Source of the DNA: Gonatopus flavifemur
Taxonomy: Eukaryota > Arthropoda > Insecta > Hymenoptera > Dryinidae
Direction: 5' to 3'
DNA: 64,000 bases
Assembly (NCBI GenBank): GCA_018340375.1
Contig: JAFFJZ010000052.1
Span: 1,516,781-1,580,780, forward strand
The notes under the pieces are model-generated. The model was not told the origin of the DNA. It was given only the letters and a program-made list of their open reading frames with translations, and made no database searches. Below are positions 42,168 through 53,002 of the stretch, in pieces (positions within the stretch are counted from its first letter, which is position 1; every line of letters starts with the position of its first letter). A program made the translations under genes and the position numbers.

Positions 42168-45160
42168 TCAGTCTGATGGCTGGTTTGATGGAATCCTCCA
42201 ACCCTGTCCATTATCCGCTAACCGCTCAATTTCTTCATATCTACGGCAACCCTTATCTTGTATAATTTGCTTCATATAACCCAATCTAAGTCTACCTCTC
42301 CGAGTTTTACCATTCACTTTTCCTTCCAACATTGTTTCCAATGAGCTATCATGCCCTAATGTGTGTCCTATCAGATTACTTCTTTTCACGACCTGTCTCA
42401 AGAGACTTCTTTTTTCATTCACCTTCTCAAGTATTTCTTCGTGTCTCACTTTCTGTCTCCACTTTATTCTGAGCATCCTCCTATAACACCACATTTCAAG
42501 GGCTTCAAGTTTTCGTTGGTCCGTTTTTCCAATTGTCCAAGTTCCGCAACCATATAATGCTGTGCTCCAAACGTAACTCTTCAAGAATTTCTTCCTTACT
42601 GCTAAGCTAATATTCTTCGAACATAGTAACTGTTTCTTTTGGTGGAAAGCCTGTTTCCCTTGTGCTATTCTTGCTCATATCTCTTCCGCTTCCACCGTTT
42701 TCTGTGATTATGCTCCCTATATATTTGGATTCTTTGACTTGCTGAATTGTCCCTGCATCTATTTTGATTTTCGTTCTTATTGATGTTTTCAGTGCTGTAC
42801 GAATCATGAATTTTATTTTGTCCTTATTTATATTCATACAATACTTTCCTAGTAACATTGTTTTCATTGTGCTGAGAATAGCAACTAACTCAGCACCACT
42901 CGTAGCTAATATAGCTATGTCATCCGCAAATCTCAACATGCTCACATTTCCACCTTGGATCTGGAATTTCAATTGCACTTGCTCCTTCACTTGGTTCATC
43001 GCTTTTTCTATATACAAATTGAAAATCAATGGCGATAGTGAGCATCCTTGTCTCACCCCTCTTCTAATTTGTGCTTCTACTTTTTGACCCTCTATTTCTA
43101 TTATTGCGGTTTGATTCTTATATGATTCATATATTATTCTCCTATCCCTGAAATTAATTCCTGCCTTTTTCAGAATCGTAAACATCTTCTCCCAATCAAC
43201 ATTATCGAATGCTTTTTGTATGTCTACAAAACCTATATACACAGACTTTTTCAACTCTAGACTTTTCTCTACGACTTTTCTGAGTGCTAATACTGCTTCC
43301 CGCGTTCCCCTATTTTTCCTAAAACCAAACTGATCTTCGGCTAATCTACTCTCTATTTTTCCTTTCTATTCTTCTGTACCTAATTTTTGTCAGTATTTTC
43401 GAGGCATGTGAAGTCAAACTGATCGTTCTGTAGTTCTCGCATTTGTCTGATCCTTGTTTTTTTGGAATGGCGACAATTTTATTCTTCTGGAAATCTTTCG
43501 GTACTTCGCCCATTTCGTACATATCTCTGACCAATCCAAACAGTGCGTCACGAATTCTTCAACTGGTGGCTTCGATAAGGTCCGCACTTATGCCATCTAT
43601 TCCTGGCGCTGTATTATTTTTCAATTCTTTTAAAGCCCTTTTGGATTCTGAATTCAAAATTGAATCTCCCAATTCTTCTCCATCGACATCTTCCTCCCTC
43701 TCTAAGAATCCTATGTTATCGCTTCCTTTATACAGATCTTCTGAATGATTAATCCATTGTTCTATTTTTTCCTCCGTTCCTATCAATTGCCTTCCTAGAA
43801 AATTTCTAATCTCACTGCTTCTAGATTTCATTTGTCCAAAAAATCTCTTAACAATCCTATATGCCTCATCAATTTTCCCTAAATTTAATCTTACTTCTAC
43901 ATCTTGACATTTCCCCTCCAACCATCGTTCTTTTGCTTTCCTTGATTCTCTGATTATTCTATTCCTCATTGCCCTGTATGTCTGCTAGTCTTGTTCACTA
44001 TTCTTATTCTTGTATTTCCTTCTTTCGTCAATTAAATCGAGAATTTCTTCTGTCATCCATGGTTTCTTAGGCTCTATCCCATCGTTCTTCAAAATTTCCT
44101 CTGCACATTGCTCTATGTTCCCCTTCATGTTTGTCCATCTACTCTCTATTTCCAAGTCATTCTCTTGTCGATCCTCCAATTTTTCGTTCAACATCACTTT
44201 GATTGCCTCCTGGGTTTTTCCTTGTTTGAGATTTTTCAAATTTCACCGTTTTTGCATTTTCCTTTTCTTCTCCAGAGCTTTAAATTTCAGAGAACATTTC
44301 ATCAGCAACATATTGTGATCACTATCTATATCCGCGCCTGGATGAGTTTTACAGCTTTTCATTCGGTTTCTAAATCTTTGTTTCACTAATATGTAATCAA
44401 TTTGATATCTTGCTGTATCTCCTGGCATTTTCCAAGTATAGATTCTTGTTGGAAGATTTTTGAATAATGTGTTGGTAATAACCATTATATCACTCTCACA
44501 GAATTCGATTAGACGTTGTCCTCTTTCATTTCTTCCTCCCAACGCAAAATCTCCTATCATGTTGGCCTCTTTCCCTTGCCCTACTACCGCATTCCAGTCG
44601 TCTATGATCATTGAATTCTCTTCTCCCTTCACATATTCTATCACTTCTTCTATTTCATCGTACGTTTTTTCAATATCCTCCTCTGAGTATGCAGATGTGG
44701 GCATGTATACTTGGACTATAACAGTGTCTACCGGTTTTGTTCTAACTCTGACCATCATTACGCGTTCGCTATATTGCAAATAATTTTCTATCCTATTCCC
44801 TACCCTTTTATGCATCATAATTCACACACCTGCTTGACCATTCTTTGATCCTGTATGAATGATTCTATAATCCTCACTCCAGAAATCCCCTTCTTGCGGC
44901 CATCTCATTTCACAAATTCCCATCACATCGATACCCAACTTCTTCATTCCCAATTTCAGATTTTCTCATTTTCCTGTTTGTCTCAGTGATCTAACATTCC
45001 ACGCTCTGACTCGAAGGATGTTCTCTTCCTCCTCTATCTTCTTTGGTTTTCTATCTTGTTTGAAGAGGCTCTCTCGAGCAGCCTCCACCTGGAGATCCGG
45101 ACGGGGGGCTATTTTACCTCCGGAATATTTTACCCGAGAGAACGCCATCATGTTGTTGTT
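42168..45160 (-). pseudogene. RTE-like non-LTR retrotransposon, endonuclease plus reverse transcriptase, frameshifted
   Basis: On the minus strand from 45151 the frame leads into RVRAWNVRSLRQTGK (endonuclease start). After a frameshift come [17 protein letters not shown], then VQVYMPTSAYSEEDIE, DDWNAVVGQGKEANM (the GDFNA box, Gly and Phe changed), RIYTWKMPGDTARYQIDYIL and DIDSDHNMLLMK (SDH box). A linker follows (44240-43560), then RT blocks: NTAPGIDGISADLIE, IPKKQGSDKCENYRTISL, FVDIQKAFDNVDW (first catalytic Asp), RRGVRQGCSLSPLIFNLYIE, MLRFADDIAILA (the YADD-like box) and ALYGCGTWTIGKTDQRKLE, ending RIPSNQPSD at 42168. About six frameshifts or stops break it. The endonuclease resembles proteins labelled craniofacial development protein 2, which derive from RTE elements; the clade is my best judgement. 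Confidence 0.8.
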
Positions 45161-45779
45161 GCTTCTTTTTCAATAAATCAAAATTCAAAATTCTAGGTTT
45201 GGAGAAAAGATTTCATTTCCTCGGGAATATTGAAAGATGTCAAGGAAGGTAGTTTCCCCTTGCTTTCCTTCCGTTTCTGCCGATGTTCCTGGCGTTGAGG
45301 TGATTTAGTTTCTCTCAGTTTGTATTCTCCCTCTCGAGTAGTTCATTCCACCCGAAAAAGAGACCCAAACCTGAGATACTCATCCTTCCCACCACGTAAA
45401 GGAAGCAGATACTACCAAGGATGGATAAGAAAGATATCAAGGACAGGTATCAGGAATATCCCCCTGGAAGACCCGCAATCATCCCACGAGGAGGGGAAAT
45501 GATCTACTCTGCATTTGAAAAACATGTATCCACTCCTGAACTGATTTTGAGAAGTACTGTCAGACAACGAAAAGAGAAGCTCCCTAGCGCTACATCTGCA
45601 GCTGCATGGCGTGAATGTATATGGGGTGTGTGAATATGACTCCGCCCTATCCTTACACATATCGTTGTTAATATTGCTCACGTGTACTAATAGATAGCAA
45701 CACATGTACTCGATAGTACTTTTCGCCAGCTGTCAAACGCTCTACGCGACATTTGGTTCGGTTTGTGAGCAACAAATTT
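45161..45779. other. Unassigned
   Basis: An open stretch 45421-45633 (+, 70 codons, starts DKKDIKDRYQEYPPG) has a protein-like look but no family resemblance; I do not call it a gene. Confidence 0.4.
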
Positions 45780-46830
45780 TTACCTTCTTTACATCATCTG
45801 CGGGAAGTGTTGTTACACCATTTTATTGCAAAGAAAGGTGCAGCGGAAACGTATCGTTTGCTTGTGGAGCTTCACGGTGAGCATGCTCCATCTGATACAA
45901 CTTGCAGGGAATGGTTTTGACGATTTCAAAATAATGATTTTGGCACTGAGAACAAAGAATACAGGAAACCACCAAAAAAAATTGGAAGATGCTAATTTGG
46001 AAGCACTATTCACAGAGGATTCTCGCCAGACTCAAGCAGAACTGGCTGCAGCATTGAATGTTGAACGACAAACTGTTGCGAAGCGTTCAAAAGCAATGGG
46101 AATGGTTCAAAAACTCGATAACTGGGTCCCACATGAATTGAGAGAAAAAGACATGGAACTTCGAAAAACAATTTGTGAAATACTACTCCAAAGACAGCAA
46201 CGAAGAAGATTCTTGCATCGAATAGTCACAGCAAATGAAAAATAGATATACCATGAGAATCTGAAACGCCAAAAATCTTGGGTGAAGCCAGGTGAACTGG
46301 CCCATCACAGCCAAAAAGGAATATTCACTGTGCCAAGGTTACGCTCCGCATTTTGTTGGATCAAAGAGGTGTTGTATATTATGAGTTGCTCGAACCCTCC
46401 CAAACTATCAATGGAGAACTTCACCAACGACAACTAATGCATTTAAAGGAAGTCATAGGAAAAAAAACGACTAGAATGGATGAATAGGCACAGTCAATTA
46501 ATTCTGCAACATGACAATGCCAAACCACACACCGCACAAGTCATGGGAAAATATTTGGATGGACAGAACTGGGGAGTACTTTTCCACCAGATATATTCGC
46601 CAGACATAGCTCGGTCGGATTACCACTTATTTCGGACAATGCTTCCAGATCTTACAAGAGAACGGTTCGCTAAATACGGAAGTATCAAAATTTGGCTCAA
46701 TAATTGAATCAGCTCAAAAGATCAGGATTTGTTCAGGCAAGGAATACATAAATCACCTGGAAGATAGGCGAAGGTTGGAGCTGCAGATGGAACATACTTC
46801 AAATAAACTGTTCTCCAATTTCGTGAACAA
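45780..46830 (+). pseudogene. Mariner transposase pseudogene (dead catalytic site)
   Basis: Reads VLLHHFIAKKGAAETYRLLV and HAPSDTTCREWF (N-terminal helix-turn-helix), then after a stop and frameshift ANLEALFTEDSRQTQAELAA and ALNVERQTVAKRSKAMG. Next come WVPHELREKDMELRKTICE and RRFLHRIVTANEK followed by a stop. The family has GDEKW here, so the first catalytic Asp is Asn and Trp is a stop. Further on are ILQHDNAKPHTAQ (second Asp) and IYSPDIARSDYHLFRTM (third Asp, 34 residues later). At least five lesions. It belongs to the subfamily seen in the internally deleted element at 19164-19857. Confidence 0.8.
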
Positions 46831-47338
46831 GCAAATGTGTTTTATTTCAACAAAAAAAAGGTAGAGTCATATTCACAAACCCAATATTTCAAAAGGAACA
46901 GGCCGAAATCGATCAAAAACAGAAAAGAAATGAAAAAAAGAAGGAAAACAGGTGGAAAAATGAAAAAACTCACAACTAACAAAAAACAAAAATTGGATAA
47001 AAAAACGTTGTCAAGAGAAAGTACATTCGCTTAGTATATTGCTTCGATTCACATAAACCGTGACATTCTTGTTCAATATGAAATATAATTGAAGTTATTC
47101 GTTGTAGTTTCAACTTATTCTTCACTATATGCCGTCATGAAATTCAATTGAAGAGAAATAAAACCACAATACAGATTTGTTTCCGCAGATTTCATCTTGA
47201 TGTCCGACTATTGGAGATTAAGGTGACCGACTATCGGTGTCACCCGTCCGACTCATGGGAATTCTTCATAACAATCGTTTCGTGATGCGTAATTTTAGAA
47301 TGTGTATGCTGGCATCACAAACGGAATTGAGAATAATT
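46831..47338. other. Lys-rich open stretch and pogo-like end motif
   Basis: 46837-47034 (+) is an open, very Lys-rich stretch of 65 codons, which could be the basic tail of a pogo-type transposase or simply A-rich sequence. At about 47198-47255 CCGACTATTGGAG, CCGACTATCGGTGTCACC and CCGACTCATGGG resemble the words near 24091. Suggestive only. Confidence 0.3.
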
Positions 47339-48060
47339 TCATAATATCATATCAAATCTATGCTTTATTCCCTTGTGACTTTCTTCGTGGAGAAGGTTAT
47401 AAGGCACAGTTGCATTTGTTGATGATGCTTGAATAAGCCTTAGAAACAAGCACCATGTCCATTTCTTACTACGAATAGAAGGTGTTGCTTCATTACAGTA
47501 CTGATCATGCACATCCACCCCACCCATATTTTTATTGTAATCAGAAAACACCTTGGGGAATTCGATTTCTTGTCCCCTCTGTTCACCCATCTCCGCATAG
47601 GGACTTTGAGTTCAACTGCACATTCAGTGGCTAGGATTGGAACTGCTTTCACATCCATTACTGTGACGTAATTCAATTCCGAATTGGTATCATGAACATT
47701 CATTTAAGTCCACCTCTAAGTTACCTTCGGCAATTCAATTGGACTGTTGTCTCACTGCACCTGTCGCCTTCAGACCAAGTCTTTTCAGATGAACCAGTAA
47801 ATCTGGGAATGTGGAAAAATTATCCATGTATCCATTATACATGAATAATTTAACCGTCGGTACAGTAGCTAGCAGATTCCCTAACATCCTCATAACTATT
47901 CTTGAACCTAATGCTACCACGTTTATGATTGATCAACAAATCGAGATGAATAAGAAATAAGTGTAGAAGGATTGCACGCATCACGTAGGCCCGTAGCCAA
48001 AGTCCCCCCTCCAACTTTCTCATAACAGCGTTCCACGCCGCACTCACCTTATAACGACTC
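47339..48060 (-). pseudogene. piggyBac-like transposase relic (C-terminal half)
   Basis: Read on the minus strand, FMYNGYMDNFSTFPDLLVHL with KRLGLKATGAVR (47860-47765) is the piggyBac segment around the second catalytic Asp (DNFFTS in the family). After a break come VKAVPILATECAVELKVPMR and RW, then EIEFPKVFSDYNKNMGGVDV followed by HDQYC (47560-47500). That last piece carries the third catalytic Asp (GGVDxxDQ). The end is SIRSKKWTWCLFLRLIQASS and YNLLHEESHKG. At least three frame changes. The sequence is not closely related to the piggyBac at 16.6-18.6 kb as far as can be judged, because they share no overlapping part. Confidence 0.75.
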
Positions 48061-48171
48061 TAACACTGTTGATTCAGGATTTTTTACAAGTTTTTCTCAC
48101 CTGTTCATTCGAATCATAATTTTCATTTTTTTCTGTGTTCCTCGCCATTTCTGGCTTCTTTCGATCATTTC

Positions 48172-48345
48172 CCATCATGTTACGATACTTCCGACACAAG
48201 AATTACACAAGACATTTTCCATCATGTTACGATACTTTCGACACAATTATCGATAATTTTTGAATATTCTCGGACAAATTCGATTACTTTCGACATTCCT
48301 AATAATTCTCGAACATTTACGGATACATTCGCTTATTTTCAATAA
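48172..48345. repeat. Short-period minisatellite, left of the LINE
   Basis: Repeats built from TTGAATATTCTCGGACAAAT, TACTTTCGACATTCCTAAT and AATTCTCGAACATT words; CATCATGTTACGATACTT(C/T)CGACACAA is duplicated at 48175 and 48222. The same repeat family resumes at about 52650-52795, so the LINE lies inside the array. Confidence 0.75.
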
Positions 48346-48763
48346 TTAATGCGCAGTATAGTTGAGAACCGCAGTATAGTTGTGACAACGTGAAATGTTT
48401 CGCTCTCTACAAAATTTCGTAATTTAATGATTTATCGTGCACACTTAATTCTTATTCTTCGTTATATTGTTGATTGTTCCATTAGTAGGCATATTGTGTA
48501 AATTTCTCCGAACAACTGGGTTTTCGCACGCGATTTTTAGCGAATCTATTCCTAATACATTGGTTTATTCACTCGTCGTTTCATATTGTTTCCACGAGGT
48601 CTATCCTATTTGTTGATACTTATACACATCTCGTGTACTCACGTATGATAAGACACTCTTCGTGTGTGCGTGTGTGTTTACCTCGGTACAGTGGATCTCA
48701 TACTTGCCGTTTATTGGAATTCAAAAATTTTTGTATTATCATATAAATCATATAAACTTCAAA

Positions 48764-49582
48764 ATGCCAAAAAAAGTGTGTAAAGGATGTTCCAGAGTTG
48801 TGGATAAACCGGTATCTTGTGCTTCATGCAGTGTTATATCACATCCTGGTTCGTCGTGTTCAGCGAGAAGTCACCATCCATGGCATAATGGAGTACTGAT
48901 TGACTGCAAGGGGCCTCTTCCGTCTTCTGATACTTCTGTTGATCTTGCGGAAAAATTTGATGGCGTGTTGGATCAGTCAGGTTTTTTATCGGAAATTCAG
49001 AGCATCGTTGATTCTGCTTGTTCGAAACTCAGCAACCAGCTCAACGCGTTTGGGATCAAATTAAATTCTTTATCCAACACTGTGGCGGAATTATCCACGA
49101 GATTATCCACCTTGAAATCGTCTGCCCCTTCTTCTTCACAAGGTTTCTACAATGAGGAAGATTTGATAGATGAGCTGAATGAACGACATCGAAGAGCATG
49201 TAACATTCTACTCTTCAACGTTGAAGAATCTTCGAGGGATGGGTCTCCTGATCATGTTCTGGTTACTGATCTTCTTCAAAAAATCAGACCTGATACTTAC
49301 GACAATGTGCAGATTCGTCGTATCGGTAAAAAGAAGGATGCTTCTAAAACTCGTCCGATCTGTGTCACATTTGCATCACGGAACATACCCATTGAGATTC
49401 TTCGTAACAAATCGTTGTACAATGGTTCAATTAGAATATCGCAAGATCGTACCTTGAAGCAACGGAATCATCTGTCGAACTTACGTGAAGAGTTGAAAAA
49501 TCTAAATGACCCTTCAAGGACTATTCGCTATTTCAATGGGATACCTAGGATAGTTCCTGATCACCAAAGAAAAAACGCTTAA
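48764..49582 (+). CDS. LINE ORF1 protein with PHD-like zinc finger and coiled coil
   Basis: ORF1 proteins of Jockey/CR1-type elements bind the element RNA. I place the start at MPKKVCKGC (48764), because the 34 residues before it read like leader sequence and the finger follows at once. CKGCSRVVDKPVSCASC with SHPGSSC gives a CX2C-X9-CX2C-H-C pattern like the PHD/esterase-linked fingers of this group. A heptad-rich segment follows (SKLSNQLNAFGIKLNSLSNT, AELSTRLSTL), and then a conserved basic C-terminal domain (HRRACNILLFNVEES, IRRIGKKKD, RPICVTF, ISQDRTLKQRNHL). The frame is intact (272 residues). The stop lies 9 bases before the ORF2 similarity begins. Confidence 0.75.
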   Translation: MPKKVCKGCSRVVDKPVSCASCSVISHPGSSCSARSHHPWHNGVLIDCKGPLPSSDTSVDLAEKFDGVLDQSGFLSEIQSIVDSACSKLSNQLNAFGIKLNSLSNTVAELSTRLSTLKSSAPSSSQGFYNEEDLIDELNERHRRACNILLFNVEESSRDGSPDHVLVTDLLQKIRPDTYDNVQIRRIGKKKDASKTRPICVTFASRNIPIEILRNKSLYNGSIRISQDRTLKQRNHLSNLREELKNLNDPSRTIRYFNGIPRIVPDHQRKNA

Positions 49583-49590
49583 TCGACCCT

Positions 49591-52446
49591 TTGTTGTATT
49601 ATCAGAATGTTCGTGGCTTGAGAACTAAACTTGATCAACTTCATTGCTCTGTTGCTATATCAGATCCATGTTATGATATTATTATCTTATCTGAAACCTG
49701 GCTGCGCGAGGATATTCTATCTTCTGAAATTGGTTTACACGGCTATGCAGTTTATCGTATGGATAGGAACGGACTCACCAGTCAATTTTCACGGGGAGGT
49801 GGTGTCTTAATCGCCGTTAAGGATACCCATCGGAGCTGTGTCGTCTCATCTTCTTATTCCAAAGTTGAACATCTTTACGTCAAAGTTTATTTTGGTTCTT
49901 TGTCGTTGTTGTTTGGGGCTGTCTACATTCCACCTTCTTAGGATTCTTCAATATACTTGGACCATTGTAAAAGCGTTGGCGAAATCCTTCTCAAGGAGAA
50001 CTTTAACTCCTTATACTCATACGGGGATTACAATTTACCTCATATTTCCTGGAGCAATATTGATTCCAAATTATCTTTCTCAGTGTTACCTGGTTCGACT
50101 CTCAATGCAATGACTTCTGCGCAATATGTTCTCGAATATTTCAATGAATTGAATTTGTTTCAACTTAATACTTTCAGAAATTCTCATGGTAACATACTTG
50201 ATCTCATTTTTTCTGATAACGATCGTATTGATGTCAATATTGCTCTGGATCCTTTTCTCGCGTGTGACAACTTTCATCCTTCTCTTGTATCTAAGCTCAA
50301 CCTACGTGATAGTGTTTTACTGGTCCCCAATAAAATCATCAAATATAATTTTAATAAGGCGAATTACAGTGCAATTTGTGAATATTTAGGTTCTATCAAC
50401 TGGGACGATGAATTGCGTAATCTTAATGTTATTGAAGCTGTTGATTTTTTGTATCTTCATTTATATAATGCATTTGATTCATTCGTACCCAAGTATGTAT
50501 CAAGGAATAGTTTTTATCCAAAATGGTTTTCTTCGGAATTAATCAAACTTATTCGTCAAAAGAAAATTGCTCACAATAGGTACAAAGAGTCAAATTGCTT
50601 TGAAGATTACCTAATCTTTAGTCACTTACGAGCTCAATGTAAAGTTTTGACTCGCCAATGTTACTTGTCTCATCTTCATTACGTTCAAGGGTCCATTCCT
50701 ACAAATGTCAAAAGCTTTTGGAACTTTGTTGATAGTAAGCGGAATCAGAACGGTATACCCCTGGTGATGCATTTAGACGGTACTATTGGTAATACTGGTA
50801 TTGCTATTTCGAACTTATTCGCATCTTATTTCAGATCAGTCTATCAAAATTATCCCGTTGTTCCTTGTGATTTACCAGAATCTACTTTCAATGTCAATCT
50901 TTCCGATTTATCCATCAATATCGGTGAAGTGTTCAATAAAATCTCATCCTTGAAAACTTCTTGCGGTCCTGGTGATGATGGTATTCCTCCTAATTTTCTA
51001 AAATCTTGCGAATTCGTCATTTCTCGGCCTTTGTGGTTGATCTTCAACAGCTCTTTATCCTCTGGAATATTTCCTTCTCAATGGAAATCCAGCTTAATTA
51101 CTCCTATCTTCAAATCTGGGGACCGTTCTGACGTGAGAAACTATAGACCGATTAGTATCATGAATGTTATGCCGAAAATTTTTGAAGATATAGTTACTGA
51201 TAAAATAACACCACTGTTTTCTGATATTATTTCTGATTTCCAGCATGGCTTCACTTCTGGCAAATCTACCGTAACTAACTTGTCTATTTTTCCTCATGTT
51301 GTGTCCTCTGCGCTTGATCAAAATACCCAAGTGGATACTATATATACAGACTTCTCAAAGGCTTCTGACAGAGTTGATCATAATATATTGTTAAATAAAT
51401 TAAGTAATTTAGGTATTCGAAGCAATTTTTTGTCGTGGTTACAGAGTTATATTCTGAATCGTACGCAATCAGTTCGTGTCTCTTAATATTTTTCTGATTC
51501 ATTTTTTGTATCCTCAGGTGTACCGCAAGGCTCACATCTAGGTCCTTTATTATTTATTATTTTCATTGATGATATCTCTACGATTTTCAAGTACTGCACA
51601 TATCTTCTTTTTGCTGATGACCTGAAACTGTTTATGATTATAAGAACTTACAGAGATGCTCAAAATCTGCAATCTGATTTGGATCGGTTACAATCTTGGT
51701 GTGTGCTATCTAATATGTCATTGAATCTCACTAAATGCCATGTGATGAGATTTCATAGAGGTAAAAATGCTATTTATTTTCCTTATAACTTGTCTCATTC
51801 TCTGTTATCACCTATAAATACTGTTCGTGATCTTGGAGTTCCATTTGACTCTCGTTTTAACTTCTCAGATCATTACAATCACATAGTTGGTACTTCCATG
51901 AAATCTCTCGGATTCATCAAGCGCGTTTGTAAAGATTTTCGTGATCCTGTTGCACTTCGAACATTGTATCGCACTGAGACCGTAGTTAGACCTCATCTTG
52001 AGTATGCGTCTCAAATTTGGAGTCCTCATCTAATTCGGGATTGTACAGACTTGGAAAGAGTTCAGCATAAGTTCCTGCGTTTTGCTGCCTATCAGATAGG
52101 CCGTCCGTTGAGCGTCACTTGTCATGATTACTCATTGATTATGTCTCTACTTAACTTGCCTCCCTTGGAATCACGTCGTTTGTTCAATGATTTTTCATTT
52201 TTGTATAAAATTGTTAATGGGAAAATTCGCTGCCCTCAACTGCTTGGACTTGTACGTTTTAATGTCCCTTCTCGTTTATTGAGGCGCCCTAAATTGTTCA
52301 ATCCAATTTCTTATAAATCGAGACACGGTTATTCTGATCCGGTAAATCGGATATCTATCCTAGCAAATTCTTACAGTGATGTGCTTGAATTATTTTCATC
52401 TCATTCTGATCTTAGGAATTCTCTTTCTCTTATTTGTCAAATTTGA
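49591..52446 (+). pseudogene. LINE ORF2: endonuclease and reverse transcriptase, two in-frame stops
   Basis: A single frame of 952 codons is broken only by TAG at 49939 and TAA at 51484. Endonuclease: YYQNVRGLRTKLDQL, IIILSETWLRED, YRMDRNG, RGGGVLIAV, FGAVYIPPS (then the first stop), SYGDYNLPHISW (GDFN box, Phe to Tyr), NILDLIFSD and ACDNFHPSL, where the usual SDH is CDN. Reverse transcriptase: SCGPGDDGIPPNFLKSC, WKSSLITPIFKSGDRSDVRN, YRPISI, IYTDFSKASDRVDHNIL (first catalytic Asp), the second stop, SGVPQGSHLGPLLFIIFIDD, LLFADDLKLFM (catalytic pair), LNLTKCHVMRF and TVRDLGVPFDSRF. The C-terminal part VRPHLEYASQIWSPH to NSLSLICQI is complete. Stops and changed endonuclease residues make it inactive, though only recently so. 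Confidence 0.85.
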
Positions 52447-52649
52447 TATCTAATTGTCCTTTTCACCTATAATTATACACGTTAACTGTTGTTGTAATAT
52501 AAGATGCATGTAGTCGAGCTTAACATGATGCTTAATGCTTTGATGTATGATATATATAACGTGGTTCAAATAATGTATATTCTATGTACCAAAGGGTCTT
52601 TTATACCCGTATAAACAAAATAAATGAATAAATAAATAAATAAATAATC

Positions 52650-52800
52650 CTTGAATATTTTCGGATCATTTTGATTATTTTCGACATTCTCGATAATTCT
52701 CAAACTTTTTTAGGATAACTTTGCTCATGTTCGATATTTTCTTGAATATTCTCGAACAAATTTGATTGTTGTCGACATTCTTGATAATCCGCGAACATCC
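52650..52800. repeat. Short-period minisatellite, right of the LINE, plus poly(C)
   Basis: TTGAATATTTTCGGATCATT, TTCGACATTCTCGATAATTC, TTGAATATTCTCGAACAAAT and TGTCGACATTCTTGATAAT are units of the same family as at 48172-48345. A C-run lies at 52801-52809. Confidence 0.75.
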
Positions 52801-52811
52801 CCCCCCCCCTC

Positions 52812-53002
52812 CCGATCTCCTAATTTTATCCCATTAGACTTCTTCCTTTGGGGACATTTGGAAGATCGGGTTTATCAAAATCGAGCACAAGATTTAGAAG
52901 GGTTGCGTGAAAGAAGAAGTGACATTCATCACTCCTGAAATTTTGCGGAACGTGGGTGAAAGTTGTTATAATCGCCTCGCTCACTGCATCGAATGTTTAG
53001 GT
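52812..53002 (+). pseudogene. Tc1/mariner-type transposase C-terminal scrap
   Basis: RSPDLIPLDFFLWGHLEDRV, then YQNRAQDLEGLRER and, after a frameshift, a TPEILRNVGESCYNRLAHCI segment. The PD-x-IPLDFFLWG block is the third catalytic Asp region of the same broad family as the DD41D element at 29755-30732. Only about 60 codons survive. Confidence 0.65.

Larger units (their letters stand above)
48346..52649 (+). mobile_element. Jockey/CR1-type non-LTR retrotransposon, nearly complete
   Basis: Order: 5' UTR of about 420 bp, ORF1 (48764-49582), ORF2 (49591-52446, two in-frame stops), and a short 3' UTR ending in (AATA)n-type repeats (ATAAATGAATAAATAAATAA, to about 52647). Both sides are bounded by the same minisatellite. 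The exact 5' end is uncertain. Confidence 0.8.
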
